Positions 9,364 to 21,127 of a stretch of 64,000 nucleotides of DNA are shown here, one piece after another. Under the pieces are notes generated by a model that saw nothing but the letters and a program-made list of their open reading frames with translations, did not search any database and was not told the origin of the DNA. The stretch is taken from contig NW_022985440.1 of the NCBI RefSeq assembly GCF_010093595.1, positions 337,215 through 401,214 on the forward strand, in the 5' to 3' direction. The first letter of the stretch is position 1. Each line of letters opens with the position of its first letter. The stretch is from Mytilinidion resinicola (lineage: Eukaryota; Ascomycota; Dothideomycetes; Mytilinidiales; Mytilinidiaceae). The position numbers and the translations under genes were made by a program.

Positions 9364-10290
9364 ATGGCGAGCTCAACACCCTCACCCTTCCTGCGTCTCC
9401 CCGCGGAGATCCGGCTCATGATCTATGAGCTGCTCATCCTCCCCAATTCCACAAAGGCGCTCGAAGACGACGACCCATACACCCTCTGCGTCGCAACCAT
9501 TAACCCCAGCACCACCGCAGCTCCCATAGCCCCCCTCCGAACAATATACCACACGCACCCCCCTCGCCGCGGCTTCCTCCCCATCTCCTCCCTCCCGACC
9601 ACCTGGACCATCAAACCTCCCCAATCCGCCGCCCACCTCCGCGAAACGCTCCCCTCCCTCCTCCCCCTCAACCGCCAAATCTACAACGAAGCCGCCACGG
9701 TCCTGCACACGACCTACACCCTCTCCTTCGGCGCCAACATCGACGCCATCAGCCCCTTCTTCCGCGACCTCAGTCCCCTCGGCAAGCGCGCCGTGCGCAA
9801 GCTCTCCATTACAAAGCAGGCGCTGCCCTTCGTCAGCAGCAGCCGGGAGGATGACTGGCGCGCCGCGTGCGCGTGCTTGACGGCGCTCACAAACCCCAAC
9901 GACGCGAGCGTTCGCGATGACGGGAGCCCCGCGCAGGAGCCGATGCTCAACCTCACGCACTTCACGCTCGCGGTCGAGACGGCGGACCAGCCGAGCTACC
10001 CCTCGGCGTGGGACCTGATTGCGCCGGCGACGGCCGAGGAGTTTGCGCTGCTGGCGCAGATTCGGCGCGAGGACTGGGGGTTGAGCACGCAGGCGGATAT
10101 GCTGTGGGCGGAGGAGGCGAGGCGGATTAGGGTCGCACGGACGGGCGTGGTTAAGGTGGAGAGTGTAGGCGCGCAGTGTCCGATTGTGAGGGCGCAGAAC
10201 ATTAAGTTTTGGGTTAAGATTTCGAAGAGTATTGAGGGGTTTGGGCATTGGATGAGGGAGGGGATGGTGATGAAGGGGGAGGCTGTTTGA
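9364..10290 (+). CDS. 2EXR / F-box-like domain protein
   Basis: Single-exon 308-aa ORF. The N-terminus FLRLPAEIRLMIYELLI is the hallmark of the large ascomycete family described as 2EXR or F-box-like (LPxEIRxxIYxxLL). A second conserved piece, LLPLNRQIYNEAATVLH, follows at about 100-117. Members are numerous in Pezizomycotina and their roles are mostly unknown; a link to SCF ubiquitin ligases is inferred from F-box resemblance only. The gene is strongly C-biased at third positions in its first half. It is isolated from neighbours by over 1 kb on both sides. Confidence 0.8.
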   Translation: MASSTPSPFLRLPAEIRLMIYELLILPNSTKALEDDDPYTLCVATINPSTTAAPIAPLRTIYHTHPPRRGFLPISSLPTTWTIKPPQSAAHLRETLPSLLPLNRQIYNEAATVLHTTYTLSFGANIDAISPFFRDLSPLGKRAVRKLSITKQALPFVSSSREDDWRAACACLTALTNPNDASVRDDGSPAQEPMLNLTHFTLAVETADQPSYPSAWDLIAPATAEEFALLAQIRREDWGLSTQADMLWAEEARRIRVARTGVVKVESVGAQCPIVRAQNIKFWVKISKSIEGFGHWMREGMVMKGEAV

Positions 10291-11902
10291 GGGGGATGGA
10301 TTGATGAGGACGCAACGCTAGATTCATGATTGACGGATAGGTATGTTTTATGAGGCATTTGCGTGGGACATTGAAGATAGCATATAGAGCGTTATTTCGC
10401 GATCAATGATGGCATATCTTTCTAGGACATTATTTTGCTGACCTCGTTCTGACATCAGTTGGAGTACTTGACATTTTCTGTTCTTTGGATGAGACTTAAA
10501 CTTATGTTCCGGTAGTTGCCGGGCTAATTGCTCATACCTCTCCGCTGCTCAGAGTCCTCGCGATGAGAGAGGCCATGGACACACGTCTTTGATCTAGCTA
10601 GGCTACTACCTGCCGTAACCCCCATCCGCCTCCTGTGTTAAGCTGCGCCTTCTCATTGATTCGCCGCATGATGTCTTCTTTTCTGTCTACTATACTACTA
10701 ACCATGCTACTATTATATGTCATCTCTATTCCATCTTACAAATTTTACACGTATATCTCTCTTAAATTCTACATCCCTTTCCTCTTTCTCTTCCTCCTCT
10801 TCTCTTTTAAGTATGGCTAATATTGCGCATACTATTCTTTATGCGCTTGTTCCAACGGAGGATCTTACTGCGAGGTCGAAATTAAGGTTTACGCATGGAA
10901 ATAATGGAGTGGTGCCATGACGCTTCCGTTTTAGACATATACATTTTGGAATTCGCTTTGGCAGGACTCATGGGTTACATCTGGCTGATTTGGGGGTTTT
11001 TGGGTAGGCTAGATAATACCAGTCTTTATTGGTCTGGTTGCATTAAAGAGGCCGTTACTGATGACACCTTAAATCACAACGGTGATATCCCTTGGCCTGT
11101 CGCATTTCGCTATACATTATCGATAAGGATACAACCAATGGAAAGTTTGAAATGATGAGAACTGCAAAGAAGTTCGCCTGCTGTTTACGACAAACTCAGG
11201 AGGTGTTCCAAGATCCTCAGTCCGAGCGTTGCGCCACGACGGGCCAAGAGATTACCTAGACCTCCATAATATTGTTAGCCAGTGGCCCGTTCTATAATGA
11301 AGGCTGCAGATAGATCAGCTAAGTCATGAAAAAATGAACGAGTTAAAGATGGAACCCCAAGAGCACAACACCAGGAGAATCACGTGCAGCCAAATCTTCG
11401 ACTTGCTCAGTAAAAGCAGAGCCCTGATTTGCTGCAGCTTCTGCTGAGAAACTCTCGCTTTCTCATTGGCGAATTTTTCCATACTAACATGTATCTGCCT
11501 TCATCTCGTATCCAGCTATCTGATTCCAGATCTGCTGGTACTGTGGGGAGGACGATCGACGAATCAAGCGATGCAACCTGGGTAAAATGTTATCGTGATG
11601 TTACACTCCACAATCCCATCGCCGCACATCCCCCGCTTCGTCTGGCCGATCAGTAGAGCAGATACAAGACTAGCCGTGTTTTTAAACGTTCAGCTCCAGG
11701 CAGCTTCGAAGCTTAAGAACGTTCATTGTTCTGCCTAAACGAACTTCTAAGCAGGTCCGCTTCAACGTCACCTCTTCCCATACCCCTCCAGACAACCCGA
11801 TAACCAACGCATCGCAGTCATCAGTGTTCAGGACCTCCTAAATTTCAAGCCCCCTTCAACTCCAATCCCCCTTCAATCATCCACATCATCCCATCATCCA
11901 AA
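10291..11902. other. Intergenic region
   Basis: About 1.6 kb with only short open frames (for example 10635-10920 and 11429-11656) that lack recognisable motifs, codon bias or splice signals. I see no repeat. Confidence 0.4.
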
Positions 11903-13688
11903 ATGCGCAAGTTCTTCAAGCACGACTCCTCGACCTCGACCTCGACCTCCCCCACCCCCTCACAGCCCCCTCCCGTCCCCCAGAAAGACGTCCCCCAAAA
12001 AGACATCATCCCCCAGAAACTCACCTTCCCCTCCCCACCCCGCCTCCTCATCATCGGCGCCGGCTCCCGCGGCCACGCCTACGCCGCCGCCCTCACCCAC
12101 AGCACCAACACCATCATCGCCTGCGTCGCCGACCCGCTGCCGCACGCGCGCGCCACCCTCGGCGCCCGCTACATCTGGGGCGCCGGCGCCAACCACCCTA
12201 CCCCCGACGGCAACCCGCTGCCGGCGCACGAGTTCGCCGACTGGCGGGACTGGGTCGCGTACGAGCGGGCGCGGCGCGCGCGGGAGTGCGCCGGGGAGAG
12301 CGTGGAGCCGGGCGTAGATGCGGTGCTGGTGTGCGTGCTAGACGAGCTGCACACAGAGGTGGTGGAGGGGGTGAGCGGGGTCGGGGTGCATGTGCTGTGC
12401 GAGAAGCCGCTGGGGACGGGGTTGGCGGGGTGTGTGGGGATTGTGAATGCGTTGAAGGAGGGGTGGGGGAAGGCGGGGGGAGATGGGAAGAAGGTGTTTG
12501 GGATCTGTCATGTGTTGAGGTATTCGCCGCATAATATGCTGCTGAGGCGGTTGATGTTAGAGGAGGAGGTTGTGGGGGAGGTGTTGAGTATGGAGCATGT
12601 GGAACCGGTGGGGTGGTGGCATTTTTCGCATAGTTATGTGAGGTGGGTTCTCTTTCTTTTACGGCTATGGTCGATGTCTATTCTTGAGTTGGAGTGAAGA
12701 GAAACGAGTGTTGACGTCCTTCAGGGGCAATTGGCGCAAGGAGTCTACGACAGCACCGTCGCTGCTCACAAAGTCCTGCCATGATCTCGACTTCATCATG
12801 TGGATGCTCTGCTCACCACCGCCTAGCAGCATGCGAGCGCCACATCTACCGTCATTCATCACGTCAACGGGATCGCGGAAGTTCTTCAACAAGTCACGGA
12901 AGCCTGAGGCGGCGGGCGATGCTACGAACTGTCTGAAGTGCCCGATTGAGGGGGACTGTGAGTACAGTGCTAAGAACATCTATCTCGAGAAGCAACTACG
13001 CCATGGTAACACCGATTGGCCGGTCAAGATTGTCAATCCCCAGATCGAAGACATCTACAAGGCGTCTGGACTGAAGCCGGCCACCGACAAGCTCTTGGAA
13101 AATCTAAGCGAGGACTACACAGCGGACACGCCGGTCGCGGAGGTTGAGAAACGACCTTGGTTCGGCCGCTGCGTTTGGGAGTCTGACAACGATGTCTGCG
13201 ACGACCAGTGCGTGACCATTACCTGGGACGACGACCCTGCGCCAGACGAGAACGGAAAGAGTAGCTTGAAGGGGCGAGGAGCGAAGACAGCACAGTTCCA
13301 CATGGTTGCGTTCACAGAAAAGATCTGTGAGCGCCGTGGCAGAATTTACGGCACCAAAGGCGAGATCGAGTACGACAGCTCAGTCATCAAAGTGCACAAC
13401 TTCAAGACGGGCAAGACAAAGGTCTACAGCCCAAAGCAAACTGGCGGTGGACATGGCGGCGGAGACGAGGGACTGGCAAGACAGTTCGTCCTGGCAGTGG
13501 ACGCGGTCAACAACCAGGGCATGCCAGCAGCGGAGGCGCAGAGGACGTATCTAGGGTGCGACCTCGATGAGGCATTCCTCAGTCACGCGGTCGTCTTTGC
13601 GGCAGAAGACGCCCGCAAGCAGCGCAAAGTGGTCGACTGGAAGCAGTGGTGGGCGGACCAGGTGGAGCCTCATTTGCACCAGCGGTAA
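11903..13688 (+). CDS. Gfo/Idh/MocA-family NAD(P)-dependent oxidoreductase
   Basis: Structure join(11903..12642,12725..13688), 567 aa. The 82-bp intron has GTGGGT donor and CAG acceptor and joins HSYVR to GNWRKES, a typical substrate-domain motif. After a Ser/Pro/Thr-rich start comes the Rossmann core LLIIGAGSRGHAYAAAL at about residues 48-64, then CEKPLGT near 165, the EKP motif whose lysine takes part in catalysis in this family. The C-terminal sheet domain includes GRIYGTKGEIEYDSS. Family members act on sugars, inositols or bile pigments; this one is unusually long and its substrate cannot be inferred. A cluster of cysteines (CLKCPIEGDCEYSAKN) in the second half is common in fungal members. 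Confidence 0.88.
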
Positions 13689-15404
13689 AAGAAATGGGCA
13701 CAACGTCGACGTCAGTCAGCTCCTCTTCGTCGGCGGGTGCGTATGCCAGGGGGAGGAGTCGTGAGAGTGAAATGGCATTGTAACTCAGCTGGAGCGAGGA
13801 TGAGGCCTGAGAGGGAGGTGAAGCACGGGCGGCGACGACAGCCGTTTCCAGGCATATTAGGGGCTCTCGCGGAGAATTCGGGAATTAGGGGACTTTACAA
13901 GGCCCGATTAGTGGCATTAAGGGACGGGCGCGTGGCTAGTCAGAGGTATATTTGGAACCATTTTTGTTTGGTACGGGTGCGGGCGCTAAATGGCCCACGT
14001 CGGGGGCATCGTGAGGCTCAAGCGCTGTTTTTAGCAGCGAGCAAATCCCAACGACAGCCCTCCCACAGCGTCAACGGGTGCAATGTCAGAGCCAGAGTGC
14101 AGTAGCCGCTGGGCCCAGAGTGTGGGAGGCCCAATCGCAGCGCGCGCCCGGAGCTGCCACGACGAGAATCGCATGCGGAGACTCGGGAGGACACGAGCCC
14201 GGGTTCTCAAGGCGACGCAGCGCGTGAGGCCCGGCGCCGAATGCTGAGGGTGTTGCAAGGTGGGCAGCGGCGAGACCCCGAAAGCTCCAGCGAGCGACGC
14301 GTCGGCTCACGCGTTGTAGCGGTCAAAAGACGGTGCTCCCTCAGGACGTGTTATAGTCGTGAAGGCCGTTGTGAGTCACCGTTGCAAGCTGGCCGAGAGA
14401 TGCAGGTGTTTCGAAACAGTGTGGTTTTCGGCCCAATGACGACCACGGCAGTCGATGACTCCTCAGTCGTTCTGCACGCTTCCTGCAGCTTGTTCCCGTC
14501 AAGCTTCGGCAGGCCCACAGCGAGGCCTGCTCCTTGTTGCCGAGACGGATCGGCCCAGCGCTGGCCACACAGCGCGGGAGAGTCGGTTCACCCGTCCAAT
14601 TGCATACCGCCACACCTAACCGCCAAACCTCAACTCCACGACGCTGAGTCGCTGCCCGCCCGTGAAACTACCGCTCTGCTTCTCCCGCGAGGCCAAAAAT
14701 ATGACCTCCGCGGGCGAGCACTTCATGGCGCCTCGCGACGCCGTTTCATCTTGCCAGCCGCCTGCAAGAGCGCATCGCCAGACCTTGGCACCCGGATCCT
14801 CCCCCCGACTGACCTCCCCCCGACTGACCTCCCCCCATACAGCCACTCACGATGCTTTCTGGCCACCTCCGCAACGGCTTAAGCGCATGTGTGCAAGAAT
14901 AGCTGTCGTTTCAGGCCCGGGCCCGCTCAATGCTAGCCCAAACCCGGCTGTTCGTCCTCGGGGGAGCTCCGTTTCACGCCCGATCTGGGGATGGCACCAC
15001 GCGCTGCCTCCGATCTGTCGTGATAGTCGCCTTGGGGCCTGTCGGGCCGCCGTTCGTGCTGCTGTTTCAGCGTGTTTTGCCGCTAGCCTCGAACGCCTGC
15101 TCGTCGTGATTCTTTGGCTGCCAGGTCTTCATTTCCCCGGGGATAAGTACAGAGCCTCGCCGCACTCTCTGCCTTTCCCCCCATCACTTATCTTGCGAGT
15201 CTGCCTTACGAGACAACGAGTCTCATTTGTCTTTCCATTTCCATTTCCACTCTTGTCTTGTCCACTCGGAGCCGGCCTCCACTTAATCCATATTCCTAAT
15301 CCTCAAACTCAAACGCCGCACTTCACCGTTGCGTAAGTCCTTGGCTCACTTCGACCGTGTACCCTTTCTCATGGTTCAATTAGTCTGGTAGCAATCCCAT
15401 CACA
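13689..15404. other. Long upstream region of the 15.4-kb gene, probably including a 5' UTR intron
   Basis: GC-rich 1.7 kb with overlapping open frames on both strands, as expected by chance in such composition. A short tandem of CCCCCCGACTGACCT lies around 14806-14835. A GTAAGT donor at about 15334 and a TTAG acceptor just before the start codon suggest a 5' UTR intron. No coding gene can be supported. Confidence 0.4.
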
Positions 15405-17207
15405 ATGTACTCTCGTCAAACCACGCCGCCCTCGGCGACTTTTGCCTACATCCCGGACAGTGCTCAAAGCCGCAACTCTTCAGATGGCACCTACGTGTCC
15501 CACGACTCGTCACCTGACTCTGTCAACACCTCTTCCACTACTCCGCCGCGCTCCCCCATCAGACAGCATGGCCCTCTCCTCCTACCCAAGGTCAGACCGC
15601 AAGACCAAATCACCGAGCCCACTGGTGGTCCAGTCAGACATCGCCGGACGACGTCTAACACTAGCATTGGATACGCCTCAACCTTCAACCCATATTCGCG
15701 CCCACAATCTTTAATACGTCGCGCAACTAGCCCTCCTAACGACGGCGGCCTTGACTCTCCTGCCTCTACAGTGGCCTCTCCTTATGACGTTGCCTTTCAC
15801 TCAGCCCTTAATTCCCCTATTACCTTCACCCCTTCCTCCTCGCGTCGTCCCTCCATGGTCGGCCATGGACGGTCCCACTCTGCATCCGCTATTCGCGGCC
15901 ATGTTCGTTCTAGCTCCTCTGGAAGCGTCGATGAGTCTGTTATTGGGCGCTTTGGATATCCTACCTACCGTCAGATGCCCAGCTACGTGACTGCTTCCAG
16001 CGCCGCACCACCAGCATTGAATCTCGTCACTGCGCTCCCAACCACATACCCGTCGGAGGCTCATGAAGTGTCTCATATGTCGCGGACTATATCGTCAGAG
16101 TATTCAGTTACCGACTTTTCTCCTGCACCTGCTGTTCAGTACCCGCTTGCGGCTGAACTCCAGTACGAGATGTTCACCCAGCCTACACAGACGACCACCC
16201 TTCTCGAGTATCTGACCGGATCCAACCCTTCTCCGGCTCTCGTCCGTCGCATCGCTAGCGCCCCTCGCGGCATCCATACCCACTTCTGGTGGGACATCCG
16301 CAACCTCCGCAGCTGGACCGACTTCAACATCGACACCATCAGCGCCGTCCCGGGCTTCCTCTCCCTCCTCACCATCGACGTCCCCTCAACCGCCCTTCCC
16401 ACTCCCGCCCGCCCCAACATGCAACCCGAAACCGAGTCCCAGCTCCACGACCTCTGCCGCGACCACTACGCCGCCAAAGTCAACGCCGCGCTCAAAGTCT
16501 CCCAAGGCAACACGCACATGATGATGCGCGCGACGCCCTCCCCGCCCGGCTCGCGCCAACAGCCCGAGTTCATCTCCAACTACCAATCCGACTACGAAAA
16601 GACTATCTTCGGCGACGGTCGCGGGCGCGTCGTAGGCCTCGTCAAGGCCTACGACCAGTGGAACACGGGCATGCGCTCCGAGGCGCCCAACAAGCAGGTC
16701 TACTACCTGCAAGGGCTCGCGCACCTGCACCGCGTCATGCGCGAGCACGGCTGCCGCTACGGCTTCATCCTGACTGAAATCGAGCTACTCGTCGTGCGCT
16801 GCGGCGGGCCGTCGTCGGCGACGACGCCCGACCCGACCACCGTCAACGCCAACGCCGCCGTGCCCATCTTCGGCTACCTGGAGCTCAGCGCGCCCATCCG
16901 CCTCAGCACGCACGGCGCCCACCCGGACTCGGGCGCGCTGCAGATGACGGCCGGGCTGGCGCTGTGGTACCTGCACATGCTGGCTAAGGAGAACCCGCTG
17001 CCCGGCATGTCGGGCAGCTGGCGCATGGACGTCGGCGGGCCGGCGGCGCTGAGCCGCCAGAACTGCCTGGAGAAGGACGCGTGGGTGCCCAAGCCGAATC
17101 TGTCGGAGAAGCGCGAGGCGAAGCGCGTGAGGGGGTGGGTGATGCCTGAGGAGCCGCTGAGTCGCAAGGAGTGTGGGAGGGGGAAGAGGGCGCGGTCGAG
17201 GGGGTAG
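15405..17207 (+). CDS. Conserved fungal protein of unknown function
   Basis: Single-exon 600-aa ORF with a good ATG context (CACAATG). The first 250 residues are Ser/Pro/Thr-rich and look disordered. The C-terminal half looks folded, with HFWWDIRNLRSWTDFN, NYQSDYEKTIFGDGRGRV, YYLQGLAHLHRVMREHGCRYGFI and LTEIELLVVRCGG, then a basic tail. I recognise this as the kind of protein conserved across Pezizomycotina, but I cannot name a domain or reaction. The basic C-terminus (KREAKRVRGW, RGKRARSRG) could be a nuclear signal. Regulation by a long leader is suggested by the 1.7-kb upstream region. Confidence 0.85.
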   Translation: MYSRQTTPPSATFAYIPDSAQSRNSSDGTYVSHDSSPDSVNTSSTTPPRSPIRQHGPLLLPKVRPQDQITEPTGGPVRHRRTTSNTSIGYASTFNPYSRPQSLIRRATSPPNDGGLDSPASTVASPYDVAFHSALNSPITFTPSSSRRPSMVGHGRSHSASAIRGHVRSSSSGSVDESVIGRFGYPTYRQMPSYVTASSAAPPALNLVTALPTTYPSEAHEVSHMSRTISSEYSVTDFSPAPAVQYPLAAELQYEMFTQPTQTTTLLEYLTGSNPSPALVRRIASAPRGIHTHFWWDIRNLRSWTDFNIDTISAVPGFLSLLTIDVPSTALPTPARPNMQPETESQLHDLCRDHYAAKVNAALKVSQGNTHMMMRATPSPPGSRQQPEFISNYQSDYEKTIFGDGRGRVVGLVKAYDQWNTGMRSEAPNKQVYYLQGLAHLHRVMREHGCRYGFILTEIELLVVRCGGPSSATTPDPTTVNANAAVPIFGYLELSAPIRLSTHGAHPDSGALQMTAGLALWYLHMLAKENPLPGMSGSWRMDVGGPAALSRQNCLEKDAWVPKPNLSEKREAKRVRGWVMPEEPLSRKECGRGKRARSRG

Positions 17208-18883
17208 AGATTGCCCACGACGACTTTGGGGTGTATAGGAGATTGGAAAAAGGCAAGAAAAAGGAAGGGGGTTTGGTTGTAATCAGCGCGATACTGGCGC
17301 GATAGAGGGGTGTGCATCGGAGCTGCTGGCCCAGCTTCACAGGCGTTTCTTGTCTTGGTTTTTTTTTTCTTTTGTCATTACGGTCATGCATAAAAAGGGT
17401 GTTTGGGATAGCATTTATCTGGCGCTTTGGAGGGTTCTTAGTTGCATTTTTTGTTCTTTTAGCAGCATTTGTTAGCGAGGAGGGCGGATGCTGGATTCGA
17501 TATCCCATCCTGAATTGCATCTACTGGAGCTTAGAATCAATAACAGCTAGTACAACACCACAACGTGCACACAAGCCCTTTCCTTTCCCGTTTAGAGAAC
17601 TGAGCTGCTTATGCTCCAGCCTGAGCTGTGGCTAAGCTGGGGTGAGCGGATCTTGAGCTGAGACTGAGGGGGAGTTAGAACCCTTGTTCGCCTAAAGGCG
17701 GCCTCCTAGAGACACCGGAGGGGGGTCTGCGTGATTAGCAGCCGTTGAGAGCACTGCGAGCATATTGCTTATGTAACCAAGACCCCGCGCATCGTCGTGC
17801 TACGCACAATCCCTCACCCTAAGCTTCGGTCGTCTCTACGCCTTCGCTGCTTAGTTTCTGGTGCTGTTTTCTTCTAGTGCTTGTAATACGTGGCTCTTTG
17901 TAAGAGGAAAGAGCACAACAGAGGTCCTGAAGCTGGAATTGGTTGTAATCGTGTAACGTGATCGAGAGGCAAATCCCTAATAAGCCAAGGGACTTGGAGC
18001 TATGTACAGGCTAGCAGTGTACAAGGCGCAACAGCAAGTGAAGGTGGATGGATAAGGTGGCGGCGGATGTAATGAAAATGAGTGAGGCTGGAGAAGATGA
18101 TGACGATGAGGAAGGTCCCGTCATAGAGGGAGGTATAAAGTGTGCACATTGGGATGATATAACGATCAAAGCACTGCAGAATAAGCTGAAGAAAAACGAG
18201 CACGTTTCTATGTTGAAAGGGATCTGCGCTTAGTATCTGCTCTGCTATATTCGAATCACTGGCAAGTATAATCTTCTATAAGCAGCTCGAGATGGTCCGC
18301 GCCGTGTAGGATCGAGAATAAGTAATACTAGCATTTTCACACCTTGCAACATCTTGGAAGTTACAAGGACTAAGTTCTCAAGATAATACCTTAACGCGCC
18401 AGGCAGGATATTTAGGTTGCGGAGTTTGTTTAATCTGATTTGTCTAAATTCCGTTGAGATGAAGGAGAGAGATAGAATAGGAAAGAGAGTATTGCTGGAT
18501 AGGGAAAAGAGCTGATGAGAATTCCTAGTTAGTGAGAAATAAGTACACTGTGGGTGTATGTCGAGAGCTCAGACCATAATGAGTTTACGTTAGGTATGCC
18601 TGGAGTATATGTTTTGAAGCCACCGGGAGAGATTTCCTACACTTAGTAGAGGCAGCGTCTCCGCATTGTAGTTGCTTTTCTACATGTATGTCAAGTTTTC
18701 TTTGATACAAAGACGAACTCTACTTATCACCTTAGATGAACCCTCCCGGTACGTTATTTACCGCGTAAACATAAGCCTGATTTGAAATGAAAAAATGAAG
18801 TAGCCAAGATTATGTTTACAAAACTACACTTAAGACCTCAAGAATAAGAGAATTAGAGAGGATATTAGCGATCCTTCAATGCC
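17208..18883. other. Gene-poor region
   Basis: About 1.7 kb, increasingly A/T-rich to the right. The only open frames are about 60 codons, for example 18048-18233 with an acidic DDDDEEG run, and are not supported by motifs. No repeat seen. Confidence 0.4.
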
Positions 18884-21127
18884 CTAGCCAGAATATATGT
18901 CACACGATCTTGATCGGTTCCATGGTTCGAACTTGTTTCTCAATGCCTCACCACGCATGATACCATGAATGTAAGTTTCTCCTACAAGACGATAGGTGTG
19001 AGTAGAAACTTTACGCAATATAACGGGAGCGTTTGCGCCGGGAATAATCCATATTACATCGCCGATCCTGATACTCATCGGCCCTAAGCCAAGGTATCGT
19101 TTCTTCGTTCTCAGTAAACGGCGCTCAGAAAAAACAATGCTAGCCTCGTCGTCAAACAGTGTAGCACGGTAGAGTACAGTGGGTGTGGAGCTAGGATCTC
19201 GTCGAAACGTTTCGAGAGACGCTGCGCAGGACTGGATCTCTTCGGCTTCTGGAATCAACCCTTTCTCATCTGTTTTGCTCAAGCTGTCCGAGATGCTCAA
19301 ACTCTTGAAGGCAGCTTCATAATGTTCTAATTCGATAGCTTTTGCACATCCCCCAGAGCTGGCTTTGTAAACCAACGAAGCCACTTTCCATGTAACCCAA
19401 GAACGGAAGCATAGCCCTAGAGTAGGAGGAGCTGGAAAGTTGCCCTCTTCTGTATTTCCGACCAAGGTTCTCCAGAGTGCTTCGATATTACTTTCTCCAG
19501 TAATGAAACGATAGTCCAGCTGACTTATGATTTTCTCTGCCCAGGTGGTGTGCGTAAGAGACGTGAATAGCTCCTCGTAACTCTCCCCAACGTCGACAAC
19601 CTGATCAAAGCGCAACCCTGAAAGCCTGAGAATTTTCCCTGGTTGGCTTTTGATAGTAACAATGCGAGGACGGCCGGCGGCAGCATAGTACGTGCCTTTA
19701 CCACCATCTTGATACAGTCCTTGTAGAGGAATTGGGTATGGGGAAACGCTGTAGTCCGGTACCCATGAAGGTAGTGTTGAGATTCTTCGCTTTGAAGCAT
19801 CCTCCACGCCGGTTAAGAATCCAAGGTCGTGACTGCAGCGTATCAACGCCCACGTGGCCTCGGTATAGACGTCTGCTACTGATTTTTGGTAGTCTGGAAC
19901 AATATAACGTCGAAGTCCTGGGAAGCCGCAGCCGAGAACAGCATATATCATGTCTCTAGGATCTGACGCCTGGAAGTGAGATCGACCTCGCTCCAAAAGG
20001 AAGTCGTAAGTGGGACCATCGCTCAGGAAACGTTTGTCTCCTGACATTTGTATCGTCTGTCGACTCCTTGAAATGTACCTGGAGGTATAGATAATGTTTC
20101 GATAGCCCTCTTCTTCATCTCCAATCTTTGTGTCCCATTGACTAACATTCAGGAACCAGGATGTATGTGCAATAAGGTCCCAGGAGATCTCCGTCGATCC
20201 ACATATCACCAGGAGATCCCGGGCGACCACGGCCTCTTGAAAGACCCAAGCTCTCCCAAACCATGACCGCGCAAAAAATTCGACCCAAGCCTGCCACTCT
20301 ATTGGAAATATCTTCTGGATACCCAATACTTTGTACGGCGCGTCCTGATTGGGGTGAAATGCACGTGCTTTGTCAAATTTCTCTGGGGATAACGATGCGA
20401 GTCTTTCCATAACCTGAATGGCTAGTCCCAAATAGTGAGTCTTAGGGCCTAGCCACACAACGACTGATTGTGATAGCCTGTAGATGTCACACATAAGCAG
20501 AATTTGCGCATTACGTTCAGGAATGTTTTCTTGGTCGATACAAACGGCATCAACCCAAATCCGGTGGAGTTTTCCGCTTTGGGGCCCTTGAGAAAGTTCC
20601 CACAGTGCATCTCTCAGACTTCTTGTGACTTGCAGTATTCTGTTGTTGCATGTTATTGAACAATTTCGCGCCTTCCAGTTAATGCTTTCCTCCTCCGAAC
20701 GCTTCGCCTCAACTGGAAAAGGATTGCCCCAAGTATACGAGAGACAGTTGTACCACGGCTCTTTCTTTACATCTCTGACAACTAGAGAGCAGCGAATATC
20801 GTCGGGTGATAGTGGTTCAACGACTTCTAGAAGTCGGATTGACGTTGGAGTAGGTAGTGGTGCGTACTGAAACTTAGCCGGTGTTCGAGACTTGGAGGTG
20901 AAAGCGGAGCGAGCTTTGCGCACGGAGCGGCGGGAGGTCAATGAGAACGTCCTTGCAATTACACTCGTTCGAGCATCGAATGGATCGATTGCTCTCAATG
21001 GAGACAATGGAGACTGGATGGAAGAGGCCTCACGCGGTTGTTGGCCATGGCGGATCAGCTTCGCGTCCGGACTCCTGGCATTTCCTTGAAGACTCTGAGT
21101 ATCTCTCGGGGGCAACAATTTCTTCAT
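18884..21127 (-). CDS. Heterokaryon incompatibility (HET) domain protein
   Basis: Single-exon 747-aa ORF with ATG at 21127. The HET domain (PF06985 type) begins with YNCLSYTWG at residues 126-134 and continues with IWVDAVCIDQENIPERNAQI at about 190-209, both diagnostic. The C-terminal part carries GDVIWIIPGANAPVILRK and YIHGIMRGEAL, the usual tail of stand-alone HET proteins. HET domains trigger cell death after fusion of unlike individuals, although most members have no shown role. It sits in a gene-poor stretch beside a palindrome and a RIP-like relic, a typical setting for fast-evolving HET genes. Confidence 0.93.
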   Translation of the reverse strand: MKKLLPPRDTQSLQGNARSPDAKLIRHGQQPREASSIQSPLSPLRAIDPFDARTSVIARTFSLTSRRSVRKARSAFTSKSRTPAKFQYAPLPTPTSIRLLEVVEPLSPDDIRCSLVVRDVKKEPWYNCLSYTWGNPFPVEAKRSEEESINWKARNCSITCNNRILQVTRSLRDALWELSQGPQSGKLHRIWVDAVCIDQENIPERNAQILLMCDIYRLSQSVVVWLGPKTHYLGLAIQVMERLASLSPEKFDKARAFHPNQDAPYKVLGIQKIFPIEWQAWVEFFARSWFGRAWVFQEAVVARDLLVICGSTEISWDLIAHTSWFLNVSQWDTKIGDEEEGYRNIIYTSRYISRSRQTIQMSGDKRFLSDGPTYDFLLERGRSHFQASDPRDMIYAVLGCGFPGLRRYIVPDYQKSVADVYTEATWALIRCSHDLGFLTGVEDASKRRISTLPSWVPDYSVSPYPIPLQGLYQDGGKGTYYAAAGRPRIVTIKSQPGKILRLSGLRFDQVVDVGESYEELFTSLTHTTWAEKIISQLDYRFITGESNIEALWRTLVGNTEEGNFPAPPTLGLCFRSWVTWKVASLVYKASSGGCAKAIELEHYEAAFKSLSISDSLSKTDEKGLIPEAEEIQSCAASLETFRRDPSSTPTVLYRATLFDDEASIVFSERRLLRTKKRYLGLGPMSIRIGDVIWIIPGANAPVILRKVSTHTYRLVGETYIHGIMRGEALRNKFEPWNRSRSCDIYSG

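Noticed and set aside
9382..10248. 288-codon minus-strand frame antisense to the 2EXR gene
   Set aside because: Mirror of the 2EXR gene; arginine- and glycine-rich as expected from its codon bias.
14241..15336. Two long plus-strand frames upstream of the 15.4-kb gene
   Set aside because: They lie in the GC-rich leader region, overlap each other in different frames and contain the short CCCCGACTGACCT tandem; no domain.
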